Assembly (NCBI RefSeq): GCF_039631295.1
Contig: NZ_JBDIVE010000001.1
Location: 434,001 to 498,000, forward strand
DNA: 64,000 nt
Origin: Viridibacterium sediminicola
Lineage (GTDB): Bacteria; Pseudomonadota; Gammaproteobacteria; Burkholderiales; Rhodocyclaceae
Direction of reading: 5' to 3'
Below, piece after piece: positions 9,876 through 18,443 of this stretch. The translations under genes were made by a program, and so were the position numbers. The notes beneath the pieces are model-generated. The model did not search any database and was not told the DNA's origin. It saw only the letters and a list, made by a program, of their open reading frames with translations. Within the stretch, counting starts at the first letter, position 1. The number at the start of each line of letters is the position of its first letter.

Positions 9876-9904
9876 TTGACGTGCCCTGCGCCCTCCTTTA
9901 AGAT
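9876..9904 (+). promoter_or_regulatory. Sigma70-type promoter of the atp operon
   Basis: TTGACG at 9876-9881, a 17-base spacer and TAAGAT at 9899-9904. This is one mismatch from the -35 consensus and two from the -10 consensus at the ideal spacing. Transcription would begin near 9911, about 70 bases before the atpI start chosen here. Confidence 0.6.
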
Positions 9905-9983
9905 CGCCCGGTCTTTGACAGCACGCAAACTTTGCCTTGCTGATAAAAAAATGAAGGCAAATTTGCAAAGGCACCAGCCTGCG

Positions 9984-10337
9984 ATGTTCACGCCCTTCCT
10001 CAAGCCTGTAGCGCTCCAGATTGCAGCCATGCTGCTCGGTGCGGCGCTGGGAGCGGTGCTGTTCGGTAGTCGCGGCGCTTTGAGTGCCCTGCTCGGAGGA
10101 CTTTCGATCACGCTGCCGACGGCCTTTTTTGCCTGGCGCCTGATTCAGGTAGCACGGCGCCCCGGCGCCTCGCATGTGAATGCCTTCTTTATTGGCGAGG
10201 CCATAAAGATCGCTTCCGTTGCTGGAATCCTTGTCCTTGTGCGGCTTTTGTTTCCCGAAGCGCACTGGGGCGCAGTCGTGATGGGTTTGATCATCACGCT
10301 GCAAGCGAATTTTTTTGCATTATTGGTGAAACATTGA
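9984..10337 (+). CDS. atpI: ATP synthase assembly protein I
   Basis: 117 residues with four predicted membrane segments (for example LQIAAMLLGAALGAVLFG and GALSALLGGLSITLPTAFFA). AtpI helps assemble the c-ring and is the usual first gene of proteobacterial atp operons. Two starts are possible: ATG at 9951 (128 residues, no ribosome binding site) and ATG at 9984 (AAAGG about 12 bases upstream, begins at the first hydrophobic block). The later one is listed with moderate certainty. It ends one base before atpB. Confidence 0.85.
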   Translation: MFTPFLKPVALQIAAMLLGAALGAVLFGSRGALSALLGGLSITLPTAFFAWRLIQVARRPGASHVNAFFIGEAIKIASVAGILVLVRLLFPEAHWGAVVMGLIITLQANFFALLVKH

Positions 10338-10338
10338 C

Positions 10339-11214
10339 ATGGCAACTGAAGCTGCAGCGCACGCCCCAAGTGCGAGTGAATACATCGTCCACCATCTGAC
10401 CCACTTCAACACGCTGGGCGAAAAACAGTCCGTTATCGTGGACTGGAATACCGTCAATATTGACACCCTGTTCTACTCGATCACCCTTGGCGTCGTCGGC
10501 ATGCTGCTGCTGTGGCTGGCTGCGCGCAAGGCGACTTCGGGCGTGCCCGGCCGCTTCCAGGCTGCAGTCGAACTGCTGGTTGAAATGGTCGCCGACCAGG
10601 CCAAGGGTCTTATTCACAGCCCCGAATCGCGCAAGCTCGTTTCTCCGCTGGCACTGACCGTCTTCGTCTGGGTGTTCCTGATGAACGCCATGGACTTCCT
10701 GCCGCTCGACGTGATCCCCAATATCTGGGCCAGCATCTACGGTTCGATGGGCCACGACCCACACCACGCCTATATGCGCGTCGTGCCGACCGCTGACCTC
10801 AACGGCACCCTCGGCCTGTCGATTGGCGTGCTGCTGGTCTGCCTGTTCTACAACGTCAAGATCAAGGGCGTCAGCGGCTGGGTGCATGAGCTCTTCACCG
10901 CGCCGTTTGGCAGCCATCCGGTGCTCTACCCGGTCAATTTCGCGATGCAGATCATCGAATTCCTCGCCAAGACCGTCTCGCACGGCATGCGGCTGTTCGG
11001 CAACATGTTCGCCGGCGAACTGCTGTTCATGCTGATCGCCCTGATGGGTGCCGCCTGGACCGGCTGGAACGCCACCAGCATCTCGCTGTGGATCGGTCAG
11101 GTGCTGGCCGGTTCGGTGTGGGCGATCTTCCACATCCTGATCGTGCTGCTGCAAGCCTTCATCTTCATGATGCTGACCCTCGTCTATGTCGGTCAGGCGC
11201 ATGAAAGCCACTAA
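10339..11214 (+). CDS. atpB: F1Fo ATP synthase subunit a
   Basis: 291 residues. Membrane subunit that forms the two proton half-channels against the c-ring. The essential arginine is at residue 218 in GMRLFGNMFAGELL, and the C-terminal helices (LIVLLQAFIFMMLTLVYVG) are conserved. The N-terminal extension with SEYIVHHLTHFN is typical of betaproteobacteria. It lies between atpI and atpE in the standard operon order. Confidence 0.98.
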   Translation: MATEAAAHAPSASEYIVHHLTHFNTLGEKQSVIVDWNTVNIDTLFYSITLGVVGMLLLWLAARKATSGVPGRFQAAVELLVEMVADQAKGLIHSPESRKLVSPLALTVFVWVFLMNAMDFLPLDVIPNIWASIYGSMGHDPHHAYMRVVPTADLNGTLGLSIGVLLVCLFYNVKIKGVSGWVHELFTAPFGSHPVLYPVNFAMQIIEFLAKTVSHGMRLFGNMFAGELLFMLIALMGAAWTGWNATSISLWIGQVLAGSVWAIFHILIVLLQAFIFMMLTLVYVGQAHESH

Positions 11215-11305
11215 GGGTCTTCTGGCACAAACCGGTTTCTAGTTTCACGTTTTATTTTCAACCCCGCTTTTCAAAGCTCATTCATTTCAACCAATAGGAG
11301 TAGTC

Positions 11306-11554
11306 ATGGAACACGTTCTCGGCCTCGTCGCACTGGCTTGCGGTCTGATCATCGGTCTCGGCGCAATCGGTGCCTGTATCGGCATTGGCCTGATGGGTGG
11401 CAAGTATCTGGAAGCAGCTGCACGCCAACCTGAACTGATGAACACCCTGCAAACCAAGATGTTCCTGCTGGCCGGTCTGATCGACGCTGCATTCCTGATC
11501 GGTGTCGGTATCGCCATGCTGTTCGCCTTCGCCAGCCCGTTCGTCCTGAGCTGA
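11306..11554 (+). CDS. atpE: F1Fo ATP synthase subunit c
   Basis: 82 residues, a two-helix hairpin proteolipid. The ion-binding carboxylate is Asp60 in GLIDAAFLIGVG and the polar loop is ARQPEL. The residues around it lack the Gln/Glu/Ser set of sodium-binding rings, so proton coupling is expected. AGGAG lies 7 bases before the ATG. The 91-base gap from atpB is longer than other gaps in the first half of the operon; such gaps often hold signals for the high translation of this subunit. Confidence 0.97.
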   Translation: MEHVLGLVALACGLIIGLGAIGACIGIGLMGGKYLEAAARQPELMNTLQTKMFLLAGLIDAAFLIGVGIAMLFAFASPFVLS

Positions 11555-11596
11555 TCCGGCCCGACTCTCCATCCAACTTAAGACGGGAGTTAAGCC

Positions 11597-12070
11597 GTGA
11601 ATCTGAACGCAACGCTATGGGCTCAGCTCGTCGTGTTCGCGGTGCTGGTCGGTTTCACGATGAAATTCGTGTGGCCCCCCATCATCAAGGCACTCGACGA
11701 ACGCGCCAGCAAGATAGCTGACGGGCTCGCTGCTGCAGACAAGGCCAAGACCGATCTCGCACTCGCCGAGAAGAAGGTCGTTGAAGAATTGCGCAAGGCG
11801 CGTGAATCCGGCGCAGAAGTGCGCAGCGGTGCTGAAAAGCAAGCTGCCCTGCTGCTCGAAGAAGCGCGTGCCGAAGCGAACCGTATCGTTGCCGCAGCAC
11901 GCGAGGCCGCTCAGGCCGAAGCCAGTGCTGAAGCACAACGGATCAAGGAAGCACTGCGTGACCAGGTCGCCCAATTGGCGGTCGCGGGCGCAGAACGCAT
12001 CCTGCGCAAGGAAATCAACGCCCAGGTCCATGCCGAGCTGCTCGCAAACCTGAAACAGGAACTCATCTAA
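11597..12070 (+). CDS. atpF: F1Fo ATP synthase subunit b
   Basis: 157 residues. One N-terminal membrane helix (LWAQLVVFAVLVGFTMKFVW) followed by a long charged coiled coil rich in Ala, Glu and Lys; it forms the peripheral stalk that holds F1 static. The ATG is replaced by GTG at 11597, with GGGAG about 8 bases upstream. The stop codon abuts the atpH start, indicating coupled translation. Confidence 0.97.
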   Translation: MNLNATLWAQLVVFAVLVGFTMKFVWPPIIKALDERASKIADGLAAADKAKTDLALAEKKVVEELRKARESGAEVRSGAEKQAALLLEEARAEANRIVAAAREAAQAEASAEAQRIKEALRDQVAQLAVAGAERILRKEINAQVHAELLANLKQELI

Positions 12071-12607
12071 ATGGCCGAGAACGTCACCCTTGCGCGTCCG
12101 TACGCCGAGGCGGTGTTCGCCCTGGCGCGCGACGCCGGTACGCTGGACACATGGTCCGGCGTGCTGTCGCGTCTGGCGCAGGTGGCGGCCGATGCGGATG
12201 TACGCGATTGCCTCGCCAACCCGAGCCTGTCGCCGGAACGTCTGGTACAGCTGCTGGCCGAATCGGCCGGTGGCGCACTGGGCGCCGAACAGCAAGCCTT
12301 CGTCGCGCTGCTCGTGCAAAACGAACGCGCTGCGCTGCTGCCGGAAATCAGCACGATGTTCCACCAGCTCAAGAACGTGCACGAAGGTGTGCGTGACGCT
12401 GTCGTGACCTCGGCATTTCCGCTCGATGCAGCCGCACAGGCCCAGCTGGTCGGCGACCTGCAATCCCGTTTCGGTACCCGCCTGAACGTATCGGTGGCGG
12501 TCGATCCTGAACTCATCGGTGGTGTACGCATCGCCGTCGGGGACGCCGTGATCGACGCTTCGGTGCGCGGCAAGCTCGCCGCTATGGCCGCAGCCCTACA
12601 GAATTAG
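12071..12607 (+). CDS. atpH: F1Fo ATP synthase subunit delta
   Basis: 178 residues. Begins ENVTLARPYAEAVFALARD, the conserved helix that caps the alpha subunits, and ends with DPELIGGVRIAVGDAVIDAS, which binds subunit b. It begins directly after the atpF stop codon. Confidence 0.97.
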   Translation: MAENVTLARPYAEAVFALARDAGTLDTWSGVLSRLAQVAADADVRDCLANPSLSPERLVQLLAESAGGALGAEQQAFVALLVQNERAALLPEISTMFHQLKNVHEGVRDAVVTSAFPLDAAAQAQLVGDLQSRFGTRLNVSVAVDPELIGGVRIAVGDAVIDASVRGKLAAMAAALQN

Positions 12608-12618
12608 GAGCATTCAAA

Positions 12619-14157
12619 ATGCAACTCAATCCCTCTGAAATCAGCGATCTCATCAAGAGCCGCATTCAGAACCTGCAACTGGCTGCAACGTCCCGCAATG
12701 AGGGTACGGTGGTGTCGGTGACTGACGGTATCGTCCGTATCCACGGCCTGACCGAAGTCATGCAGGGCGAAATGCTGGAATTTCCCGGCAACACTTTCGG
12801 CCTCGCGCTGAACCTCGAACGTGATTCCGTCGGCGCCGTGGTGCTGGGTGAATACGAGCACATCTCGGAAGGCGATACGGTCAAGACCACCGGCCGCATT
12901 CTCGAAGTGCCGGTCGGCCCCGAACTGCTCGGCCGCGTCGTCAATGCACTGGGCCAGCCGATCGACGGCAAGGGTCCGATCAATGCCGCGATGACTGACA
13001 AGATCGAAAAGGTTGCGCCGGGCGTGATCGCACGTCGCTCCGTGTCGCAGCCGGTGCAAACCGGTCTGAAGTCGATCGACTCGATGGTGCCGGTCGGCCG
13101 TGGCCAGCGCGAGCTGATCATCGGTGACCGCCAAACCGGTAAGACTGCAGTTGCAGTCGACGCGATCATCAACCAGAAGGGTCAGAACATGACCTGCATC
13201 TACGTGGCTATCGGTCAGAAGGCATCGACCATCGCCAACGTGGTACGCAAGCTGGAAGAGCACGGCGCACTGTCCTACACCATCATCGTTGCTGCTTCGG
13301 CTTCTGATTCGGCCGCGATGCAGTTCATCGCACCGTACGCCGGTTGCACGATGGGCGAATACTTCCGTGACCGCGGTCAGGACGCGCTGGTGGTCTATGA
13401 CGACTTGACCAAGCAAGCTTGGGCTTACCGTCAGATCTCCCTGCTGCTACGCCGTCCGCCGGGCCGTGAAGCTTACCCGGGCGACGTGTTCTACCTGCAC
13501 AGCCGCCTGCTCGAACGCGCCGCACGCGTCAATGAAGAGTACGTCGAGAAGTTCACCAATGGTGAAGTCAAGGGCAAGACCGGTTCGCTGACCGCTCTGC
13601 CGGTGATCGAAACGCAAGCTGGTGACGTGTCTGCCTTCGTGCCGACCAACGTGATCTCGATTACCGACGGCCAGATCTTCCTGGAAACCGACCTCTTCAA
13701 CGCCGGTATCCGCCCCGCTATCAACGCCGGTATCTCGGTGTCGCGCGTCGGTGGTGCTGCACAGACCAAGGTCATCAAGAAGCTCGGCGGCGGTGTCCGT
13801 CTGGCACTGGCCCAGTACCGCGAACTGGCGGCTTTTGCCCAATTCGCCTCGGACCTCGACGAAGCAACGCGCAAGCAGCTCGAACGTGGCCGTCTGGTGA
13901 CCGAGCTGATGAAGCAGGCGCAGTACGCACCGCTGTCCGTCGCGGAAATGGCCATCACCCTCTTCTCGGTGAACAAGGGTTATTTCGACGGCGTCGAGAT
14001 CAAGCGCGTGCTGGCCTTTGAATCGGCCCTGCACCAGTTCGTGAAGTCCAGCAACGCCGCGCTGGTCGACAAGATCGAGACTTCCAAGGATCTGGATGCG
14101 GAGGCAGAGAAGGAACTGACCGCCGCTGTCGAGTCTTTCAAGAAGAGCTGGGTCTAA
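12619..14157 (+). CDS. atpA: F1Fo ATP synthase subunit alpha
   Basis: 512 residues, full length. Non-catalytic nucleotide-binding subunit with the P-loop GDRQTGKTA and the alpha-specific QLNPSEISDLIKSRI start. The arginine-finger region near SRVGGAAQTKVIKKL is intact. AGGAG precedes the ATG at the usual distance. Confidence 0.99.
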   Translation: MQLNPSEISDLIKSRIQNLQLAATSRNEGTVVSVTDGIVRIHGLTEVMQGEMLEFPGNTFGLALNLERDSVGAVVLGEYEHISEGDTVKTTGRILEVPVGPELLGRVVNALGQPIDGKGPINAAMTDKIEKVAPGVIARRSVSQPVQTGLKSIDSMVPVGRGQRELIIGDRQTGKTAVAVDAIINQKGQNMTCIYVAIGQKASTIANVVRKLEEHGALSYTIIVAASASDSAAMQFIAPYAGCTMGEYFRDRGQDALVVYDDLTKQAWAYRQISLLLRRPPGREAYPGDVFYLHSRLLERAARVNEEYVEKFTNGEVKGKTGSLTALPVIETQAGDVSAFVPTNVISITDGQIFLETDLFNAGIRPAINAGISVSRVGGAAQTKVIKKLGGGVRLALAQYRELAAFAQFASDLDEATRKQLERGRLVTELMKQAQYAPLSVAEMAITLFSVNKGYFDGVEIKRVLAFESALHQFVKSSNAALVDKIETSKDLDAEAEKELTAAVESFKKSWV

Positions 14158-14175
14158 GGCGCGGGAGACATCGAC

Positions 14176-15045
14176 ATGGCAAGCGGAAAGGAAATCCGTA
14201 CCAAGATCAAGAGCGTGCAAAACACGAAGAAGATCACCAAGGCCATGGAGATGGTTGCTGCTTCGAAGATGCGCAAGGCACAGGATCGCATGCGGGCGGC
14301 TCGCCCGTATGCTGAAAAGATCCGTCGCCTTGCCGCCAATCTCTCGCAAGCCTCGATCATCGACTACAAGCATCCGTTCCTGACCGAGCGTGCTTCCGTC
14401 ACGCGCGTCGGCCTGATCCTCGTCACGACTGACAAGGGTCTGTGTGGTGGTCTCAACACCAACGCGCTGCGTCTGGCTGTCAACAACATGCGTGACTGGC
14501 AAGCCGCTGGTGTCACCGATGTGCAGGTTGCCGCCATCGGCAACAAGGGCCTCGGTTTCATGCAGCGCATGGGCGCCAAGGTGGTGTCCAACGCCGTCGG
14601 TCTGGGCGATACGCCGCACATGGAAAAGCTGATCGGCCCGGTCAAGGTGCTGATCGATGCCTATCTTGCAGGCGAGCTGGACAGGGTTTATCTGGTCTAC
14701 ACCGACTTCATCAACACGATGAGGCAGGAAGCAAAGCTGGAACAACTGCTGCCGCTCACCGGTGAGCGCATGGGTGCGTCTTCGGAAAGCTGGGACTACA
14801 TCTACGAGCCGGATCCGCAGATCGTCATCGACGAATTGCTGGTGCGTTACGTCGAAGCGCTGGTCTACCAGGCCGTCGCCGAAAACATGGCTTCGGAACA
14901 GTCTGCCCGCATGGTGGCCATGAAGGCCGCTTCGGACAACGCCGGTACGGTTATCAAGGAATTGCAGCTGGTCTACAACAAGACCCGTCAAGCCGCGATC
15001 ACGAAAGAAATTTCGGAAATCGTCAGCGGCGCAGCAGCAGTCTAG
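14176..15045 (+). CDS. atpG: F1Fo ATP synthase subunit gamma
   Basis: 289 residues. Central rotor shaft; the N-terminal ASGKEIRTKIKSVQNTKKIT and C-terminal NKTRQAAITKEISEIVSGA helices that form the coiled coil inside the alpha3beta3 ring are both conserved. Lies between atpA and atpD as usual. Confidence 0.98.
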   Translation: MASGKEIRTKIKSVQNTKKITKAMEMVAASKMRKAQDRMRAARPYAEKIRRLAANLSQASIIDYKHPFLTERASVTRVGLILVTTDKGLCGGLNTNALRLAVNNMRDWQAAGVTDVQVAAIGNKGLGFMQRMGAKVVSNAVGLGDTPHMEKLIGPVKVLIDAYLAGELDRVYLVYTDFINTMRQEAKLEQLLPLTGERMGASSESWDYIYEPDPQIVIDELLVRYVEALVYQAVAENMASEQSARMVAMKAASDNAGTVIKELQLVYNKTRQAAITKEISEIVSGAAAV

Positions 15046-15062
15046 TTTATAAAATTGGGGAA

Positions 15063-16493
15063 ATGACAATGAGTCAAGGATCCGTTGTTCAGTGTATCGG
15101 CGCCGTGGTGGACATCCAGTTCCCGCGCGATGCGATGCCGAAGATTTACGAAGCATTGAAGCTCGATGCCTCGGAAGAAAACGCGCTGGTCGAAAAAGGT
15201 CTGACCTTTGAAGTCCAGCAACAGCTCGGCGACGGCGTCGTGCGTACCATTGCCATGGGCTCCTCCGACGGCATCCGCCGCGGCATGAAGGTCAATGGCA
15301 CGGGCGCCGGCATCTCGGTGCCGGTCGGTCACGGCACGCTGGGCCGCATCATGGATGTGCTGGGTCGTCCGATCGACGAACTGGGCCCCATCGAAGGCGA
15401 CGAAGTGCGTGAAATCCACCAGGCTGCACCGAAGTTCGACGAGCTGTCGCCTTCGGTCGACCTGCTCGAAACCGGCATCAAGGTGATCGACCTGGTCTGC
15501 CCGTTCGCCAAGGGCGGTAAGGTCGGCCTGTTCGGCGGCGCCGGCGTGGGCAAGACGGTGAACATGCTGGAACTCATCAACAACATCGCCAAGCAGCACA
15601 GCGGTTTGTCGGTGTTCGCTGGTGTGGGTGAGCGTACCCGTGAAGGGAACGACTTCTATCACGAAATGGCAGAAGCCGGCGTCATCCAGCTCGACAACAT
15701 GAAAGAGTCGAAGGTGGCGATGGTCTTCGGTCAGATGAACGAGCCCCCGGGCAACCGTCTGCGCGTGGCGCTGACCGGTCTGACCATGGCCGAGAAGTTC
15801 CGTGACGAAGGCCGTGACATCCTGTTCTTCGTCGACAACATCTACCGTTACACCCTGGCCGGTACCGAAGTGTCCGCGCTGCTGGGCCGTATGCCTTCCG
15901 CCGTGGGTTACCAACCGACGCTGGCTGAAGAAATGGGCAAGCTGCAAGAGCGCATCACCTCGACCAAGGTTGGCTCGATCACCTCGATCCAGGCCGTGTA
16001 TGTGCCTGCCGATGACTTGACCGACCCCTCGCCTGCAACGACCTTCCTGCACTTGGACTCGACCGTCGTGCTGTCGCGTGACATCGCCGCCCTGGGTATC
16101 TACCCGGCCGTGGATCCGCTCGACTCGACGAGCCGCCAGCTTGATCCGCTGGTTGTGGGTGAAGAGCACTACAGCGTGGCCCGTGGCGTGCAGCAAACCC
16201 TGCAACGCTACAAGGAACTGCGCGACATCATCGCCATTCTGGGCATGGACGAGCTCGCACCGGAAGACAAGCTGATCGTGGCGCGCGCGCGCAAGATCCA
16301 GCGCTTCCTGTCGCAGCCCTTCCACGTTGCAGAAGTGTTCACGGGTTCGCCGGGCAAGTACGTGCCGCTCAAGGAAACCATCCGTGGCTTCAAGGGCATC
16401 GTGGCCGGTGAATACGACCACCTGCCGGAACAAGCCTTCTACATGGTTGGCGGCATCGACGAAGCCGTCGAAAAAGCGAAGACGCTGCAGTGA
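15063..16493 (+). CDS. atpD: F1Fo ATP synthase subunit beta
   Basis: 476 residues. Catalytic subunit with P-loop GGAGVGKTV, the GERTREGND motif with the catalytic glutamate, and the DELSEED-equivalent region (MDELAPEDK). Two starts are close together (ATG at 15063 and 15069), which changes the product by two residues only. An unusual long inverted repeat follows the stop codon before atpC. Confidence 0.99.
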   Translation: MTMSQGSVVQCIGAVVDIQFPRDAMPKIYEALKLDASEENALVEKGLTFEVQQQLGDGVVRTIAMGSSDGIRRGMKVNGTGAGISVPVGHGTLGRIMDVLGRPIDELGPIEGDEVREIHQAAPKFDELSPSVDLLETGIKVIDLVCPFAKGGKVGLFGGAGVGKTVNMLELINNIAKQHSGLSVFAGVGERTREGNDFYHEMAEAGVIQLDNMKESKVAMVFGQMNEPPGNRLRVALTGLTMAEKFRDEGRDILFFVDNIYRYTLAGTEVSALLGRMPSAVGYQPTLAEEMGKLQERITSTKVGSITSIQAVYVPADDLTDPSPATTFLHLDSTVVLSRDIAALGIYPAVDPLDSTSRQLDPLVVGEEHYSVARGVQQTLQRYKELRDIIAILGMDELAPEDKLIVARARKIQRFLSQPFHVAEVFTGSPGKYVPLKETIRGFKGIVAGEYDHLPEQAFYMVGGIDEAVEKAKTLQ

Positions 16494-16596
16494 GGGATAA
16501 GGGGCTAGGGGCTAGAGGCGAGGGTTAAATTTGCGGCCGACAAAGTCGGCCGCTTACTAAACCCTAGTCCGGAGTCCCGAGTCCCTAGTCCCTCAC
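16492..16596. repeat. Long inverted repeat between atpD and atpC
   Basis: A perfect 9-bp stem (GCGGCCGAC at 16533-16541, its complement at 16545-16553, loop AAA) is flanked by longer imperfect arms made of CTAGGG/GACTCGGGACT-like units (16492-16530 and about 16556-16596). The whole gap can fold into one hairpin of about 100 bases. It looks like an inserted palindromic intergenic element rather than a terminator, since there is no T-tract and atpC follows. Confidence 0.75.
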
Positions 16597-16614
16597 TCCG
16601 AAAGGAGTAACAAA

Positions 16615-17040
16615 ATGGCAATGACCGTACACGTCGACGTCGTCAGCGCGGAAGAGCAACTCTTCTCCGGGCTGGCTGAAATCGTGTCGCTGCCGGGCGA
16701 GTCGGGCGAACTGGGCATCCTGCCCGGCCACACGCCGCTGCTCACCCGCATCAAGCCGGGTACCGTGCGCATCAAGCTGCCCAATGTCGCCGAAGAAGAA
16801 GTGATCTTCGTCGCCGGTGGTCTGCTTGAGATTCAGCCCGGTCTGGTGACGGTGCTGGCCGACACGGCAATTCGCGGCAAGGATCTGGACGAAGCCAAGG
16901 CACTCGATGCCAAGCGTCGCGCCGAAGAACTGCTGGCCAATCGCGAAGGCAGTATCGATCTGGCCAAGGCACAGGCCGAACTGGCTGCCGCCATCGGTCA
17001 GCTCTCGGCAATCGAAAAGCTGCGCGCACTCAAGCACTGA
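16615..17040 (+). CDS. atpC: F1Fo ATP synthase subunit epsilon
   Basis: 141 residues. N-terminal beta-sandwich (VDVVSAEEQLFSGLAEIVSL, GELGILPGHTPLLT) and a C-terminal helical hairpin (about residues 88-138) that can inhibit ATP hydrolysis. GGAG lies 5-8 bases before the ATG at 16615. It is the last gene of the operon and is followed by a rho-independent terminator. Confidence 0.97.
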   Translation: MAMTVHVDVVSAEEQLFSGLAEIVSLPGESGELGILPGHTPLLTRIKPGTVRIKLPNVAEEEVIFVAGGLLEIQPGLVTVLADTAIRGKDLDEAKALDAKRRAEELLANREGSIDLAKAQAELAAAIGQLSAIEKLRALKH

Positions 17041-17061
17041 GGCGCAAAGTACTGCTCACAA

Positions 17062-17096
17062 CAAAGGCGTCCTGCGAGGCGCCTTTGTCTTTTTTA
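17062..17096 (+). terminator. Rho-independent terminator of the atp operon
   Basis: The arms CAAAGGCG (17062-17069) and CGCCTTTG (17080-17087) form an 8-bp stem followed by a TCTTTTTT tract. Confidence 0.85.
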
Positions 17097-17106
17097 GAGT
17101 TCCGAA

Positions 17107-17137
17107 ATGAGGCATAAGCATTATTCGATTTGTCTCA
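17107..17137. promoter_or_regulatory. Candidate operator with TGAGGCA / TGTCTCA arms
   Basis: ATGAGGCATAAG at 17107-17118 and an opposed TGTCTCA at 17131-17137, about 135-180 bases upstream of the sigma54 promoter of the importer operon. Closely related sequence occurs upstream of the BMP binding-protein gene (32102-32119) and of the Tsx-like porin gene (49381-49396). The position would suit an enhancer site for a sigma54 activator. No cognate regulator can be named. Confidence 0.35.
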
Positions 17138-17270
17138 GCCGGTGCCCACTCAAGCTGCCATAGTGCAGCCCTATGCTTCATACAGGGGCCATTTTCGCTC
17201 TGGTCAGACCAGACATTCCCCGATTTAGCGCATTCCTGCCGTCCCCTCCCCCCATCCACGCCCCAAAGCC

Positions 17271-17287
17271 GTGGCACGCGGATTGCT
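17271..17287 (+). promoter_or_regulatory. Sigma54 (-24/-12) promoter
   Basis: GTGGCACGCGGATTGCT contains TGGCACG-N4-TTGCT with exact spacing; only the first base departs from the YTGGCACG-N4-TTGCW consensus. The predicted start is near 17298, leaving a leader of about 25 bases before the ATG at 17323. Expression would need an enhancer-binding activator, which is not encoded nearby. Confidence 0.8.
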
Positions 17288-17322
17288 GCTAGGACTCATC
17301 TTTGTTCAACCAGGGGAGTCCC

Positions 17323-18357
17323 ATGTTCAAGCCCGGCAGACGTGCGCTGTGTTCCGCAATCGGTGGTGTGATTTTTGGATTGATGTGTTCGGTCCCTGCA
17401 CAAGCGCAGGAACTGACCAAGCTGAAATTCACGCTTGACTGGCGTTTCGAAGGCCCGTCAGCGCCTTTCCTGCTTGCCAAGGCCAAGGGTTATTTCGCCG
17501 CCGAAGGTCTGGATGTCACCGTCGATGCAGGCACCGGCTCCGGTGCAGCGGTGACCCGCGTAGCGACCGGCGCCTATGAAATGGGCTTTGCCGACTTCAA
17601 TGCGCTGGTCGAATACGACGCGCAAAACCCCGGCTCCAAGCTGCAAGCGGTCTACATGGTCTACAACTTCAGCCCGGCGGCCGTCGTCTCGCTGAAGAAG
17701 TCCAACATCACCAAGCCGCTTGATCTGGTCGGCAAGACGCTCGCCGCGCCGGTCTTCGATGCCGGCCGCAAGGCGTTCCCCGCCTTCGCCAAGTCCAACA
17801 AGCTCGATCCGGCCAGCGTGAAGTGGCAGTCGGTTGATCCGGCACTGCGCGAAACCCTGCTGGCGCGCGGCGAAGTGGATGCCATCACCGGCTTCTCCTT
17901 CACCAGCATCCTCAGCCTGGAAGCGCGCGGCGTGAAGGAATCGGACCTCAACGTGATGCTCTACAACGATTACGCTGTCGAGCTGTATGGCAATGCCATC
18001 ATCGCTTCGCCCAAGCTGATCGCTGAAAAGCCCAAGGCCGTTGAAGGCTTCCTGCGTGCCTACAACAAGGCGCTCAAGGAAACCATCGCCAATCCGGACG
18101 CTGCCGCGACCTACGTCAAGGCGGCCGATGCACTGGCTGATCTGGCGCTGGAAACGCGCCGTCTGAAGATGGCGATCAACTCGGTCATCGCCACCCCGGA
18201 AGCCAAGGCCAACGGTCTGGGCGGCATCACCGACGACCGCATGCAACGCTCCATCGCGGAAACCGCTGCAGCGTACAACCTCAAGTCCGTACCCAGTGGT
18301 AAAGAGCTTTTCAATTCGACTTTCCTGCCTGCCAAGGCAGATCGTCTGATCAAGTAA
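17323..18357 (+). CDS. ABC transporter substrate-binding protein, NMT1/THI5 type
   Basis: 344 residues with a signal peptide ending around SVPAQAQ. The mature part begins LTKLKFTLDWRFEGPSAPFL, and KAKGYFAAEGLDVTV is the hallmark of NMT1/THI5-like binding proteins that deliver pyrimidines, riboflavin, taurine or purine-like heterocycles. The ATG at 17323 is chosen because GGGGAG lies just upstream; an in-frame TTG at 17302 lacks this. It heads a three-gene importer with an ATPase and one permease behind a sigma54 promoter. The neighbouring guanine deaminase operon and the purine island suggest a purine or related heterocycle as ligand, which is inference. Confidence 0.85.
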   Translation: MFKPGRRALCSAIGGVIFGLMCSVPAQAQELTKLKFTLDWRFEGPSAPFLLAKAKGYFAAEGLDVTVDAGTGSGAAVTRVATGAYEMGFADFNALVEYDAQNPGSKLQAVYMVYNFSPAAVVSLKKSNITKPLDLVGKTLAAPVFDAGRKAFPAFAKSNKLDPASVKWQSVDPALRETLLARGEVDAITGFSFTSILSLEARGVKESDLNVMLYNDYAVELYGNAIIASPKLIAEKPKAVEGFLRAYNKALKETIANPDAAATYVKAADALADLALETRRLKMAINSVIATPEAKANGLGGITDDRMQRSIAETAAAYNLKSVPSGKELFNSTFLPAKADRLIK

Positions 18358-18443
18358 AAAAAGTTCTGCGCAGTGCGGAGGGGCGCAGAACATGCGCCCT
18401 CCGCCGTTCAACGCCAGCACACTGGCCGCTAGCAGGAGCCCCC

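Noticed and set aside
17292..17322. Hairpin GGACTC/GAGTCC hiding the ribosome binding site of the first NMT1-type gene, as a possible second riboswitch
   Set aside because: The predicted sigma54 start near 17298 falls after the first arm, so the stem would not be transcribed, and the internal bulge seen at 47271-47320 is absent.
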